A stretch of 64,000 nucleotides of DNA from Symbiodinium kawagutii (GCA_009767595.1 VSDK01010679.1:442600-506599), one strand, 5' to 3'; positions 10,985 to 21,249 are shown, counted from the first letter of the stretch. Numbers and translations are program-made. The notes: generated by a model not told the origin, from the letters alone.

Positions 10985-12700
10985 GTTGGCTGGTGCATAC
11001 CGCAAACGATGAAGATGTCGTCACGGAGAGCAGGAATTCGCCCCTGAAGACTATTGCAACTCTACAGGGGTACCGCTACTGACCCTTTTTTGAATCCCAA
11101 GCAAACAAAGTGGGATGAAAATGAGGATGAGAATTGTGAGAAAAGCAGTTGTTTCCTTCCGCAAAAATGGATGGTCATGTTGAATACCTAAATGAAATCA
11201 GGCCTGCGCACAGCAAAAAAAAAATCATCGGTCCGAGTTGCACCCTTTTGCATGCATACATACGAGCACAAAATAATCACTTAGGTCACTTAGGTTGATA
11301 TCATATGTCCATCAAAATGACAGAAATTCATGAAAATTGGCACAGTTAGGCCCTGGCCACCGCTCCTGTGTGGCTTTGGAAGCCGCCTTCACCTGAACGG
11401 CCACGGACGCCCAGCACCGCAAGCAATGGTGAAGTGGTGATGGTTCAATGGCTTCAGTGGTTCACTGGCTGGTTGGTTGTGGTTGAGTCACAGTGGTTCA
11501 TAGTGGTTCATAGTGGATCTTGGCCGGTTGACATGGTTGGATCATATTGGTCATATTGGTTCATAGTAGATTCTTGGCCGGTTGGTATTGTGGGATCATA
11601 TTGGTTCATAGTGGTTTCTTAGTGATTAGTGTGGTTCATAGTGGTTTCTTGGTGGTTTCTCAGTGGTTGATGGCAAGCAGTGAAGAATTATTGATGATCT
11701 TGAACAATTGTCAGTGCTTGTTTATCATGGGTTCGTTACTGCTTAATTATCCTTGTTCATCCTTGGTTATCATTGTCTTTTGTTGTTTATCATTGTCTAT
11801 CCTACTACATGATGGCTGATTACAAGTCAAATGGACTAATGACAACGATCGAACTTGATGATTATTTAATAGCGATGTGTTGAGGTGAAGAGCTAGCAAT
11901 GATGGTTCGTTGTTAGTGGGCGATCACTTTGACGGATAGTAGTCGATGACAATGCTTCATAATGCTTTACAATCCTAGGTCTGGTCCATCAACATTTCAT
12001 ATAGGTCCACTATGACATGGATCCATCATGACATAGATTGACTTCAATGAATTGAGGATGGAGAACAAATTAATCAACCCGCTAAAACCATCGGCAGTAA
12101 ATTGCAATTCCTGAGGGTATTACTATTGCAATCGCATAGTGATTGCTGACCAGTGTTCATTAGCAACCATCACAACCATCAGTTTCCATCATTAAGCGTT
12201 CAGTTTTCATCATTCCCCATCAGTTTTCATCATTAACCATATCAGTCTTACTCATTAATCATCAGTTTTCATCATTAATCATCAGTTTTCATCATGAAGC
12301 ATCTGTTTTCATTCTTGAGAGTCAGTTTCATCATGAAGCATCATCAACCATGATCATGACATTCACAGGTCATCTCCAGACTTGGAGGGACAAGTCACCA
12401 AGTCTCTCACGTCGTTGCATTTTGATGCATTTTGAGTGTTTCAGCTGGTCTTTATACATTGATGAAGCTCAAATAATTGGTGGGTATATAGAATCACGGC
12501 TATATAGGTTGTGACAGTGCTTATCGATTGGCCATATCAATGAACCAGCAATAGATGGTGAACATCAGTAAGTCTACTGAATCCAATACCTATTTGTTAT
12601 CTGTCAACAAAAACAAGTATAGGAAACAAAAAGTAACAAACAACCGCAAAATACTTGTGCAAGTGAACATGGAGTCCACAAAATCCCTTGATTCGCGTCC
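10985..12700. other. Non-coding stretch with diverged short tandem repeats
   Basis: 11430-11680 is a diverged tandem array built on TGGTTCATAGTGG and TTCTTGGCCGGTTG. 12160-12345 is another built on CATCAGTTTTCATCATTAA. Frames here, such as plus 11368-11622, are products of these repeats. No exon supported. Confidence 0.5.
12170..12345. repeat. Diverged 19-20-bp tandem repeat
   Basis: About eight imperfect copies of CATCAGTTTTCATCATTAA, with CATTCCCCAT and CATGAAGCAT variants. Confidence 0.75.
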
Positions 12701-12720
12701 CAAATCCGTTGGGTAACAGC

Positions 12721-12857
12721 TGGCAGTTTGGAAGCTGCCCTCCACCAAGCCCGCGGCACCATGCCTGCAGCGGGCCTTCGTCAAACAAGGACGACGATGC
12801 CGTGCTAGCAGAGCCAGCAGCACTCTTTCTTTCCCTTGCCCTAGGGGCCAGTGCACC
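12721..12857 (-). CDS. Candidate exon with LFDE module
   Basis: After an ATCCAG acceptor (about 12858) the minus frame reads ALAPRARERKSAAGSASTAS, then SSLFDEGPLQAWCRGLGG. The basic Ser/Ala-rich lead followed by SSLFDEGP fits the repeated module, although one Asp is replaced by Glu. The frame stays open past 12721 into less coding-like sequence, so the donor is uncertain. The ATG-started minus frame at 12590-12856 is a different register. Confidence 0.45.
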
Positions 12858-13264
12858 CTGGATGGCAGTGTATAATTAAGTCAACAGTATGTTGATAAGC
12901 AATGGTTGGACCATGATGGTCAACTCTTTATTGTCATATTTCACAGTTTTGGCATATCACTATATCTTATACGAATAGACTATTGTAATGATGAGTATGA
13001 AATCAAACAGTACAGATGTTATCTGTCCAATTTATCCATACCCATAGTACCCCTCTTATTCAAAACGATGATATTCCGCAATCATTGTTATACAAATACT
13101 ATAGACATGAACCGACAAAGCTGTAGGTCAATGTCCCGTACCCCTGGCCACACCCCTTAAGCAAACATGGTTATATCCCAGTTACAACCATAGCTGCACA
13201 CCCAACCAACAAGCATCATTCACCACAACCCCAGCTACACATCAAGCCAGTATGCCGCCATACG

Positions 13265-13364
13265 GGTATGTGCCAAAACAGTGGTACCCCCAAAACCCAA
13301 CGGTTTCTAGTAACATGATCATCATTTGACGCGTTATTAGTTACCCTATGGCTTGGCACATACC
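13265..13364. repeat. Family C inverted-repeat element, copy 2
   Basis: Best copy of the family. Starts GGTATGTGCCAAAACAGTGG and ends CTATGGCTTGGCACATACC. Contains GTACCCCCAAAACC and TTTCTAGTAACATGATCATC. It is separated from family A copy A3 by about 10 bp. No unambiguous target duplication (left ATAC/ATACG, right CATAG). Confidence 0.6.
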
Positions 13365-13375
13365 CATAGCCACAT

Positions 13376-13501
13376 GGCTATGAGTCAAAACCCATAAAAA
13401 CCCTGTACCCCTGGTTCCCACATCATCAACCATTCTTTCCCTACTTATTGTTGGTTATTATCCCCTAGTATTGGTTGGTGAACTGCTTGACCCAACTCGC
13501 C
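13376..13501 (+). mobile_element. Family A TIR element, copy A3 (TSD ACAT)
   Basis: Starts GGCTATGAGTCAAAACCC and ends GCTTGACCCAACTCGCC. Flanked by ACAT at 13372-13375 and 13502-13505. The right end lies about 20 bp from the putative 3' end of the next candidate exon. Confidence 0.85.
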
Positions 13502-13520
13502 ACATGTCGTATCCCTACGA

Positions 13521-13619
13521 TGTGGTCCTGCCCTTGGACCCGGCCTTCGTTCCCTTGGCTCCAGAGCTCTTGGCCTCTGGAGTCGCCTGTGCAGCACGTC
13601 CGGTGGGAAGGATGGCTGC
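13521..13619 (-). CDS. Candidate exon, Ala/Ser/Gly/Lys-rich
   Basis: After an AAACTCAG acceptor the minus frame reads AAILPTGRAAQATPEAKSSG and then AKGTKAGSKGRTTS before a stop. The composition (Lys, Gly, Ala, Thr, Ser) matches the linker segments around the LFDD modules. The ATG-started minus frame (MFHVLVLPWLTHRNHQ) is an out-of-register shadow. Family A copy A3 follows immediately. Confidence 0.42.
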
Positions 13620-13741
13620 TGAGTTTTACTGCTTGGTGATTTCTATGTGTCAACCAGGGCAAAACCAAAACGTGGAACAAGATGCCATTTGGATCAAGCT
13701 GCCACTTTGAACAAAATTAGCAATCGACATCAACCATAACA

Positions 13742-13833
13742 GGTTGGTGATTTCAACCCTGAGGAAAAATAAATGAGTCAAGCAACCATTTGATTCCTAT
13801 AGGGAAAATGAACAATGGCAAAACCCACCAACC
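13742..13833. repeat. Family D inverted-repeat element, copy D1
   Basis: Starts GGTTGGTGATTTCAACCC and ends GGCAAAACCCACCAACC. Internal AAATGAGTCAAGCAACCATT and ATAGGGAAAA are shared with other copies. A possible CAGG duplication flanks it, depending on where the ends are drawn. Confidence 0.6.
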
Positions 13834-14500
13834 AGGTCATATGATGACGATGTTTATGGTGGTCAGTGATGGCTCATGATGGTTCATGACTCATGATGGC
13901 CAGTGGTCAAGTAGTGGCTCATCCTGGCTCACTGGTGGTCAAATGGTGCTTTATATGGAATCAGTGGTGGTCAAATAATGCTTTATGTTGGATAATAGTT
14001 GTTGAAAATGGTTAGTGGTGGCTAAGGATTCTGGTTGGCATGTTGAACCGCTTGCTGTTGCTGGTTGCATCTACCACCAAGCAATCTGAGGCCATAATGG
14101 AGCTGGATATAGCCTGAACAGTAACCATTGGAGATGGTATTACTCACAACAAATCATGCTCTCAATATGATACGTTGGTCCTAACCCACTAGGCTATAGA
14201 ATTAAGAGTGGTTTTTTTTTGTGATTACCATTGTGGGTAGGTCATCGCTGGGTATGCTACAATTCAACAAGCACATCATCGTGGGCGGAAGGGATCATTG
14301 CCTTGCCATGTTGGAAACACCGGAAATTGCTAGGACTCTTCATGAGGCCTGCTTTAGGAACCGCGCGCCTACACGCTGTTAAAAGTGTTTTGTGGGCCTT
14401 TCCATGCCATGGGGTGATAGCAGTCCCAAACACGCACGGGCTTCCAATGTCCCCTGCAACCGTTCATCAGAAATCACATAGTGACCATTTTCTGGGCCAG
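13834..14500. other. Spacer with diverged TGGTCAGTGGTGG reiterations
   Basis: 13850-14050 consists of loose repeats of GGTCAAATGGTGCTTTATATGG and ATGGTTCATGA. 14230-14460 is moderately GC-rich with an open plus frame (MWVGHRWVCYNSTSTSSWAE) but no supporting splice structure. Confidence 0.35.
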
Positions 14501-14525
14501 TGACAACACTGGTGATATGGCAAGT

Positions 14526-14665
14526 CAAGAAATTTCCTGGCCCTGGTAGTCAACAATGCCAGTTCGGTTGTACTTGTTGTAGCCACTGTGTGCCTTGGCT
14601 TTCGGCTTTGGAAGTGGTTCATCATCGAACAAAGATGCTGAAGCCGTTCCCTTTGGCGGGGATGC
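14526..14665 (-). CDS. Candidate exon with LFDD module
   Basis: After a GGCACAG acceptor (14666-14672) the minus frame reads ASPPKGTASASLFDDEPLPK, then PKAKAHSGYNKYNRTGIVD, with a stop after about 45 codons. The core SLFDDEPLP is one of the clearest examples of the module. Lead and tail are Pro/Ala/Lys-rich. The ATG-started minus frame (MQSPFALEASLPYF) overlaps but is in another register. Confidence 0.5.
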
Positions 14666-14669
14666 CTGT

Positions 14670-15570
14670 GCCTGACCAAACGAATTCGACGACAAAAGTA
14701 GGGCAGGGAGGCTTCAAGTGCAAAAGGACTTTGCACGACTTCTATCTGTGTGTCAGAGTCTCACAGTACATTCAAAGGGGCTAGGTACTCCTCAAATGTC
14801 AGAAGAGCAGAAAAGCAGATTCTATGCAGGATCCATGTCACCAGTTCGGACTGTGCACTTCTTGACAGATGTGTACATTGTCAAATGGGTACATGTATAT
14901 ATGCAAATCATGTTGCTACACATGCATCTATTATGACTTTGTTCACGAAGGCTGCCCTGAAAGGTGGTTCCCCAACACAATCATGGTAGTCAAGAATACA
15001 GTGTAGTGGACAGCCTGATGTAAGCATATTGTGAGCCTCAGAAGTACCACATGTCTAGTCATGCTCTGGGGCGGAAGTTGGCTCAATTCAGACCTGGACT
15101 CAGAAAATCCTGAGATACCTTGCAAAGCTGGCATGGTTCAAGTGGGGCAAATGATGATGTGATATACTGCAATGATTGTCAAGCTGTGCCTGCCTTCATT
15201 TGTGGTTTACTGTTCGCACCCAATCTCGTTTGGGTCCCTCCCTCTGATACCAAAATCGAGAGAAACATGCGCACAAAAATGGTGCTAACCCGTTGAACGC
15301 GGGCAAAAAACAAAAAAAACAAGTTGAGCAATTCAACCTTAAGGGTTGCATAAACAAATTAAGGTTGGTTCGAAACCAAAAAAACAAGTTGACAAATGAA
15401 GGGTTGCAATTGTTTCGAAGATTGAGACATGATATGGCACGAAGAGTTTCTGGAGCTTCATATCTCATCATGCTGACCCATCATGTTGCCATGTGCCACA
15501 AAGCTATTCCCTCCAGGAGTTTGCCTTTCTCCAAAATCCTGCTGCTGTAATCCCCCTGTTTAACATACAC
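14670..15570. other. Spacer without a supported gene
   Basis: No convincing exon. A short direct repeat, AACAAGTTGA(G/C)AA with flanking AAACCAAAAAA, lies at 15300-15400. Several open frames occur on both strands but none is distinctive. Confidence 0.35.
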
Positions 15571-15574
15571 ACTT

Positions 15575-15687
15575 GGCTGTAGGTCAAAACCCTGTACCCC
15601 TGGTTCCCCCATCATTAACCATTGTTTTCCCTATTATTGTTGGTGGAAATCCCCCATTGGTTGCTTGGTTAATATTGTCTCATAGCC
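15575..15687 (+). mobile_element. Family A TIR element, copy A4 (TSD ACTT)
   Basis: Starts GGCTGTAGGTCAAAACCC and ends AATATTGTCTCATAGCC. Carries the full CTGTACCCCTGGTTCCCC and TTGTTTTCCCTATTATTG landmarks. Flanked by ACTT at 15571-15574 and 15688-15691. Confidence 0.9.
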
Positions 15688-15789
15688 ACTTCATAGCAAA
15701 GAAGCACCAACACCCAGGGCAACTTCACCAACAGAACAGAAAATCGCCAGGGCACACCTGTGCTGAGCAATTCACCAAACATCTGTGTG

Positions 15790-16100
15790 TTAATATGCAT
15801 ACAATATGCATACATATATATATATATATACGGGCAAATAAAAAGCATACAGATGCACATGTAAGATGTATTTGCACATGTAAGCCACATGCGCATACAC
15901 GAATGTGCATCTCACCATATATGTATGTATTTCCGCATTCAAGTCTATTTGCGTGTATAGATAAATATCTATATATATAACATAAATATTTAAATATATA
16001 TATATATATATATATATGAATAAATGAAAATATAAATATGTAAGAATATACTTTTGTTCACACACAGCTATTATATATACATATATATATATATTTACAG
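15790..16100. repeat. AT microsatellite cluster
   Basis: Several TA-dinucleotide runs (about 15812-15829, 15992-16016, 16071-16094) embedded in CATACATATG-like sequence. The Ile/Tyr-rich frames across it are chance products. Confidence 0.85.
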
Positions 16101-16690
16101 TAAATTGTATATGATCTATGCAGATCTATGCGGTGTGGACAAGATAATCATGTGCATACATGTCTGTATGCGCAATGCATGAATGTACAGGGTAATCAAT
16201 AAATTGTTCAAGATGTCAATATGCGGATAATGTCAAGAATGAGACGCAGGTGGAATAATCTATACATGGAAATCAGGACCAAACAATGACTTCTTGAAAT
16301 AGGGCTACTGCGTCACAAAAACGCAACGCCGTGGTTCATCAAAGTCCAGCCAACGTAAACGGAATTCGTGGCATAGCCATGTAGACTGTGTTTCTTATTG
16401 GCGTGTTGATACCAAGTCTTGTGAATGTTTGGGTGCCTCAATTCAATTACCTCCAACCAAGCTGGTTTCTTGGTTAGCATTTGCATGAGCAACTTAAACT
16501 GATACAAACTATGTCTGGTGGCGACCAAGTGATCTCGAAGCAACTCACAATATCAACCATCAACTCATGAACCATCATTGAAACATCAACTTATCTCACT
16601 GAGGACCAATATTGTGGTGTCTCAAGAGAGGGGTACCCCGAAAAAATATCATAGGCCTACCCCCAATTATCATCCTTTACATGGATCATC
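16100..16690. other. Spacer without a supported gene
   Basis: Moderately AT-rich. The minus frame 16313-16543 is open (MLRDHLVATRHSLYQFKLLM) but has no splice or family support. A fragment of family B-like sequence (GGGGTACCCCGAAAAAATATC) lies at about 16630-16650. Confidence 0.3.
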
Positions 16691-16691
16691 T

Positions 16692-16791
16692 GGCAGTGGG
16701 TCAAAACCCTGTACCCCTGGTTCCCCATCATTAACCATTGTTTTCCCTATTATTGTTGCTTAATATTGATGGTTGATATTGACCCATAGCC
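16692..16791 (+). mobile_element. Family A TIR element, copy A5 (TSD ATCT)
   Basis: Starts GGCAGTGGGTCAAAACCC and ends ATATTGACCCATAGCC. Flanked by ATCT at 16688-16691 and 16792-16795. It ends within about 10 bp of the open frame of the neighbouring candidate exon. Confidence 0.9.
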
Positions 16792-16799
16792 ATCTATCA

Positions 16800-16937
16800 A
16801 CCACAACGGTTCCAAGGGTTCCCTGTGGTGGACTCCCCATGGCTTGAGCGTCCCAGCCATGCATTTCTCTCCACCCGCTGCCGAGCTGCTGGTGCATCGT
16901 CATCAAACAGCGATGATCCTCCCGTCTTCGGTGCCGC
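16800..16937 (-). CDS. Candidate exon with LFDDD module
   Basis: After a GGTCCAG acceptor the minus frame reads AAPKTGGSSLFDDDAPAARQ and continues RVERNAWLGRSSHGESTTGN to a stop near 16797. The core SSLFDDDAPAA is at about 16887-16916. The donor probably lies earlier than the stop; GTGGAG after AARQR is one option. Family A copy A5 follows directly. Confidence 0.5.
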
Positions 16938-17274
16938 CTGGACCGATGGCGGCAAGAAACGGCGGCAAGAAACGGCGGCTCGATGATTGGGAGTGGTTGG
17001 ATAGATATCATTGTCCCAATCAACGAGTAGATTTCATCGTTCAATGATTGTTCATTGTCCATGATCATTGCAACTCGTCCCAAATTGTTCAACTAGTGAT
17101 TTAATGATTCAATGTGTCGATGATTTAATGATCTGCCTTAGGTTCATGACATCATCAATGATCTACTCTAAGTCAATGACCTACTTGTGATTTGATGATC
17201 TACAAACAAAACGTCCAACAAGTGAATTCAATATGTCCACCAAGGGGGTGGCTCGCTGGGAGGCGCAGGGTCAC

Positions 17275-17349
17275 CTCTGGCGCAATGGCGCCCCACCGAC
17301 CTTTGTGGTGTCTTCGAAGCTCGTTTCGCACGCCATAACAAGTACTCCT
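17275..17349 (-). CDS. Candidate 75-bp exon next to a family B intron
   Basis: Bounded by GGCTAG|AGGAG (acceptor, 17350-17355) and CAGAG|GTGACC (donor, 17269-17274). Two minus frames are open. Phase 0 gives RSTCYGVRNELRRHHKGRWG; another gives VLVMACETSFEDTTKVGGAP, which is closer in style to the LFDD exons. A length of exactly 25 codons allows phase 0-0. An open plus frame (STKGVARWEAQGHLWRNGAP) means the strand is not certain. Confidence 0.38.
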
Positions 17350-17376
17350 CTAGCCAACTTATTGACAAGAACACAT

Positions 17377-17486
17377 GGTGGTTTCTCAGAATGGGAAGCC
17401 CTCAATCCCCACCCAACACAAATCAACCATTTATAGTAGTCGTAAGCCATCCATTTTTAGGGTTTCCTATGGCCTGAGAAACCACC
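17377..17486. mobile_element. Family B TIR element, copy B2 (TSD ACAT)
   Basis: Starts GGTGGTTTCTCAGAATGGG and ends CCTATGGCCTGAGAAACCACC. Flanked by ACAT at 17373-17376 and 17487-17490. It fills most of the gap between two coding-like segments and is the best candidate for an element that itself acts as an intron. Confidence 0.82.
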
Positions 17487-17490
17487 ACAT

Positions 17491-17571
17491 GCCTTTTGGC
17501 AAGCAAATTCACAACGTTCCCGACCACCAACGGCAACCATGTTAGCATCCTCCGATTCACACCGGCCCAGG
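17491..17571 (-). CDS. Candidate exon upstream of the family B intron
   Basis: The minus strand is open in two registers. One reads DTSLGRCESEDANMVAVGGR and then ERCEFACQKAC. The other reads QAWAGVNRRMLTWLPLVVGN and then VVNLLAKRH, which joins the 75-bp exon in phase 0. A GTGGTG donor formed at the duplication/element junction (GGCAT|GTGGTG) would end it. Product unknown. Confidence 0.33.
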
Positions 17572-17639
17572 CTTGTATCAACACTCTACGGGGAAAAAAT
17601 ATGCAACGAACCACAGAAACCACATGAGCCTCACATGGA

Positions 17640-18070
17640 AATCGCCGTAGCTTGTCTTAGGAGCAGCATGTTGAGGAGCTTGTTCTTCATTTTCACAGCA
17701 TTGTTTGGTTGAATTCAGACTGGCAAATCAATCATGATGAAACTGCGTACTAGTAGTATGTTCATCGATAATCGTTGAAACTACATCTGCTACATCTTCA
17801 TCTATTTTGAGTATGTACAATTACTGACAAATGCGCGTATATTTGTATATATATATATATAAGTCAAGTTGTTAAAACAAAAGACAAATAAATGCATAAA
17901 TACACACATAAATCGACATAAATCGATACATAAATACATATATATATATATACTGTCACATATGTACATATACATGCCATGGGTACATCCAGTGATAATT
18001 TGTCAGGTATATGGTGGTTTCTCAAAATAGTTAACCCCCAAAAAATGTTCGCTTATTTGATACAAAAGAC
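17640..18070. other. AT-rich spacer with TA microsatellites and a family B copy
   Basis: TA runs at 17847-17861 and 17936-17951, with ACATAAATCGATACATAAATA reiterations between them. A family B copy starts at 18013 (GGTGGTTTCTCAAAATAG) with a decayed right end near 18101. No gene. Confidence 0.55.
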
Positions 18071-18079
18071 AGGGGGTAC

Positions 18080-18240
18080 CCCGTCATGACTTGAGACCCT
18101 CTATGCATCAAGTCATCCTGCTGCACCTGCACAGCCGGAGCATCGTCGAAGAGTGAGGTCGTAGTGCTTGTAGGACCCTGGGAAAAGCTCGGTGAAGGGC
18201 CACCCGTTGCGCGTCCGTCCACAGTTGGGCACCAAGGGAT
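18080..18240 (-). CDS. Candidate exon with LFDD module
   Basis: The minus frame reads TVDGRATGGPSPSFSQGPTS and then TTTSLFDDAPAVQVQQDD. A CCCAG acceptor inside (about 18182) would start the exon at GPTSTTTSLFDDAP. The core SLFDDAPAV lies at about 18130-18156. Flanks are Ser/Thr/Pro-rich then Gln-rich, as expected of disordered sequence. Confidence 0.5.
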
Positions 18241-18379
18241 TGTCGGACAGGTCACCCGTCCACCATCTTGGAAGCTGAATGATTTGCCTCATATGATTGC
18301 AGGTGCATAGATGCATATGAATATTATAACAGTTGCAAGAATTGAAACATCTAACAAAATGATCTTTATACATATGTAT

Positions 18380-19190
18380 AAATCATGTAACTGCTATGAT
18401 GTATAACAAAATTGTAACAATATGAATTATGTGTATACAGAATTATATAGGTGCAGGTATTGATGAAAGACAAAACAGGGTCACATATTTATCCTGCATT
18501 GAGGGTAAGAGTGACCGCAGTTAGGTCAGGTCCATTTCTCAACCAACCCTGGAAAATGCCAACCACCCCACCCGACTACAAGGCAAGGCCGCAGTTCCTC
18601 CGCACAAGGTGCCCGTGGATCACTGTTGTCACCATCCACTACAATTCACTGAGTGCAACCAGTGTCATGAGTTGGACAAGCCCATTGTGTAGTGAAGCAT
18701 CAACAGTGAGAGGAGTAGAAGTGGCCACTCAACTGGAGTTTCTTGAAATAGGGGACCCTGAAAAACGCATTGTTTAATATCATAAATCAGAAATGATAAA
18801 TTTTGGATGACTTGGAGGGTCCCTATTTTGGGAAGTACAGAGCTAGGTAGTATGAGCTATTGTCATTGCGCGTGCATAGACTGGTTGGCACAAATCATGC
18901 TTTTTTCGCGGTCTTGAGTGGATATCACCCAACCAGCTTGCAGAAACCATCATGAAGCACCAGTCACCATCATTCAACAGTCAAAACTGGTGGTCAGTTT
19001 TGCTACTAACATGAGTAAAACCAATGGTCTCCAGTTATAAATTGATCAGTAGCTTTGGTGGGTGAGGATGGTTCCCCTATGGCTTGGCACATACCGGCAC
19101 TTTTTTTTCTCAAACTCGGGGACCCCCAAGTTGTGGTTAATTGTGTTGACTATAAATGGTTAATAGATGTTAATTAGTGGATCATTGGCT
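18380..19190. other. Non-coding stretch with decayed family B copies
   Basis: A diverged family B copy spans about 18745-18835 (TTTCTTGAAATAGGGGACCC ... GGGTCCCTATTTTGGG). 18451-18777 has an open plus frame of 108 codons (MQVLMKDKTGSHIYPALRVR) without splice or family support. Nothing else recognised. Confidence 0.35.
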
Positions 19191-19330
19191 GGGGGTATCT
19201 CCATTGTAAGAAACACCCATGTGGTAGTTTCTCGAAATAGGGGGGGCCCAGTTCATCCAACGTTGATCATTCATTAATAATAAACCAACCGTTTTATGGG
19301 GAGTATCCCCATTCCAAGAAACACCCATGT
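19190..19330. repeat. Overlapping family B arms
   Basis: GGTATCTCCATTGTAAGAAACACCCATG at 19193-19220 (cited by position), then TAGTTTCTCGAAATAGGGGG, then GGGGAGTATCCCCATTCC and AAGAAACACCCATG. These arms are palindromic to each other and abut family A copy A6, so at least two short elements are stacked here. Confidence 0.5.
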
Positions 19331-19536
19331 GGCAGTGGGTCAGTTCACCCTTAGTCCCCCTGGTTCCCCCCATCATTCACCCGGCTGTTTTCCCTGTTAT
19401 TTGTTGGTTATGATCCCCCATGATCCCCCAACTCGCCATATATAGCTGGTATATCCCTATAGTTGCTAGTTGTTATCCCCTATTATTAACCAGCTTAACC
19501 ATTGGTTGGTTGATGAACTGCTTGACCCACTTCGCC
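19331..19536 (+). mobile_element. Family A TIR element, long copy A6 (TSD ATGT)
   Basis: Starts GGCAGTGGGTCAGTTCACCC and ends GCTTGACCCACTTCGCC. Flanked by ATGT at 19327-19330 and 19537-19540. At 206 bp it is longer than most copies. An internal block, ATATAGCTGGTATAT...AGTTGCTAGTTGTTATCCCC, recurs at 31060-31100 next to a family A remnant. Confidence 0.85.
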
Positions 19537-19560
19537 ATGTTTGGACCAACATGGACCAAC

Positions 19561-19683
19561 CTCTTCACCACTCCCCGCTTCGCGAAGCGGCGCCTGAGAC
19601 TTCACGCTCGTGCCCAGCGGATCGGCAGGTCCATCATCGAAGAGACTTCCCCCCGACCTAAGAGGGTCCAGTGGGCTGGGCAC
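19561..19683 (-). CDS. Candidate 123-bp exon with LFDD module
   Basis: Bounded by CACCAG|GTGCCC (acceptor) and GAAGAG|GTTGGT (donor), giving exactly 41 codons in phase 0-0. It reads VPSPLDPLRSGGSLFDDGPA, then DPLGTSVKSQAPLREAGSGE. The core GGSLFDDGPAD lies at about 19622-19650. This is the best-delimited module exon. Family A copy A6 begins about 25 bp past the donor. Confidence 0.55.
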
Positions 19684-19689
19684 CTGGTG

Positions 19690-20330
19690 CCATGGTGAAT
19701 GATGCGTAAGGGTGGTCGTTGTACCATGGGTTGAACAATCAACTGTTTATGAAAACCCAACCATCATTCGCCACCATGAATTAGTTGGGTGGTTTCACTG
19801 TTGATGAAAAAATATGGGTAATGAAACAACTAATAAACTGTTGAACAATAAACTGTTGTACCATAGCCTTTAGTACAGCCAGCCTATGGGCAAAATACAG
19901 TAATGCTTTCACAGGCTGGCTAATGATGAGGATTCACAGGGATTCACGTTTTGAGTGGGAATGCTATAAACCAACGGTGGTAGAGATTGGTGATGACATG
20001 AGTTCAATAGTAGGTCATTTCACCATGACTGAATACGTCGTTCACAGGCAGTGTATCATGATCAACGATCATAGATAACATACCAACCATGGTTGACACT
20101 GGATGAGAATGGTGATAGCCATGGTTGAAAAGTGTTCATGGTCGTTCATTGGGGACTAGTGTCAACACTCATACTTGTGTAGCTACTGTGAATAATGTAG
20201 TCAACTAGCCTGGCTAGTAACAGCGGGGAATATTCAAGGATAAAACTAAGCATCATTGACCAAGTAATGATGATAATGGTCGACAATGATAAGGGATAAT
20301 TCCTCATCATTTGCATTCCATCCGGGCATC
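19690..20330. other. Spacer, no supported gene
   Basis: AT-rich with ATGGTTG and CAACCAT reiterations and a direct repeat, AACAATAAACTGTTG-like, at about 19730-19860. No exon or complete inverted-repeat element seen. Confidence 0.4.
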
Positions 20331-20454
20331 GCAGTGCTGGGGACATACCAACCAATTAAATCTTCCATGGATACATCAACGATGGGTGAACCATCCCCAG
20401 GAATGGTCCAGTTCTGAATGGGAAAGGGTCAGTGTTGGTTCATGGACTAGGAGC

Positions 20455-20660
20455 CCCCAATATGCATCCATGTGGACCTCGACTCTACGTTGCTGCACAG
20501 CCCCCAAAGTTCATTGATCCGTCTCGGCAACGGAGCCACCAATATAGTTGAAAAGGCTACCCAATATATGTGGGCGTTGAGAATTCGCGGCTGGAAGTTC
20601 ATTAACCGCTCTACTGAATAGTCCTGGCAGGGTTCTTGTGGCAGATCCAAAGCGGTTGCA
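20455..20660 (+). pseudogene. Plus-strand coding-like remnant
   Basis: The plus frame reads SSLIRLGNGATNIVEKATQY and then MWALRIRGWKFINRSTE before a stop. An overlapping plus frame continues EFAAGSSLTALLNSPGRVLV and ADPKRLH. Two adjacent protein-like frames separated by a shift suggest a decayed gene or mobile-element remnant on the strand opposite the exon cluster. Family not recognised. Confidence 0.25.
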
Positions 20661-20839
20661 TTAGTACATCATCTTGCAAACGCCAAAGCATCAACTTGGA
20701 CAGGTAAGGATCCAGTCAGCCACACGGTCCAAATAATCATGGGGATTTTGCACTCTGGCAACCTTTGAAGCGATCCTCAATCCAAAGCTGCACCAGTTGC
20801 TTCTATCAATCTAACATGAGGGAACACCTTGCAACACTG

Positions 20840-20950
20840 AACTGAGTTGCCGAGCACCAACCAGCCTCTACCCACACTGCCGAGAGACGTTGCTGCAGTG
20901 GGGGTTGGGCCCTTGGCTTTTCCCTTTCCTTTGCCGCCTTTGCCCTTCGC
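20840..20950 (-). CDS. Candidate exon, Lys/Gly-rich
   Basis: After a CACGACAG acceptor the minus frame reads AKGKGGKGKGKAKGPTPTAA and then TSLGSVGRGWLVLG. The basic GKGGKGKGKAKG stretch resembles low-complexity linkers common in dinoflagellate proteins. The ATG-started minus frame (MRGPLRFSAEHDRRRAKAAK) overlaps in another register. Confidence 0.42.
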
Positions 20951-21249
20951 CTGTCGTGCTCAGCGGAGAACCGCAACGGTCCTCTCAATCAGAGAACACC
21001 GGCAACACTATGATACGGTAAACCCGGCAATTAATCTTTAATCAGCATCAGCAATTAATGAATACTGTACTCTTTAATCAGCAATTAATCTCACAATGAT
21101 TCATCTAATGATCAGCAATCAATCTTTGGGGAGCCAGCATATTGTCACAAAACGACCACAGATTGACTACCACATGTTGTCACAAACGACGGTTGTTTTA
21201 CCCAGAATCAAACGGTCTATCATACGTTTGTTTGAATCAAAACACGAAA

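Noticed and set aside
15669-16065. Ile/Tyr-rich frames over 15.7-16.1 kb
   Set aside because: Products of TA microsatellites and CATACATATG reiterations.
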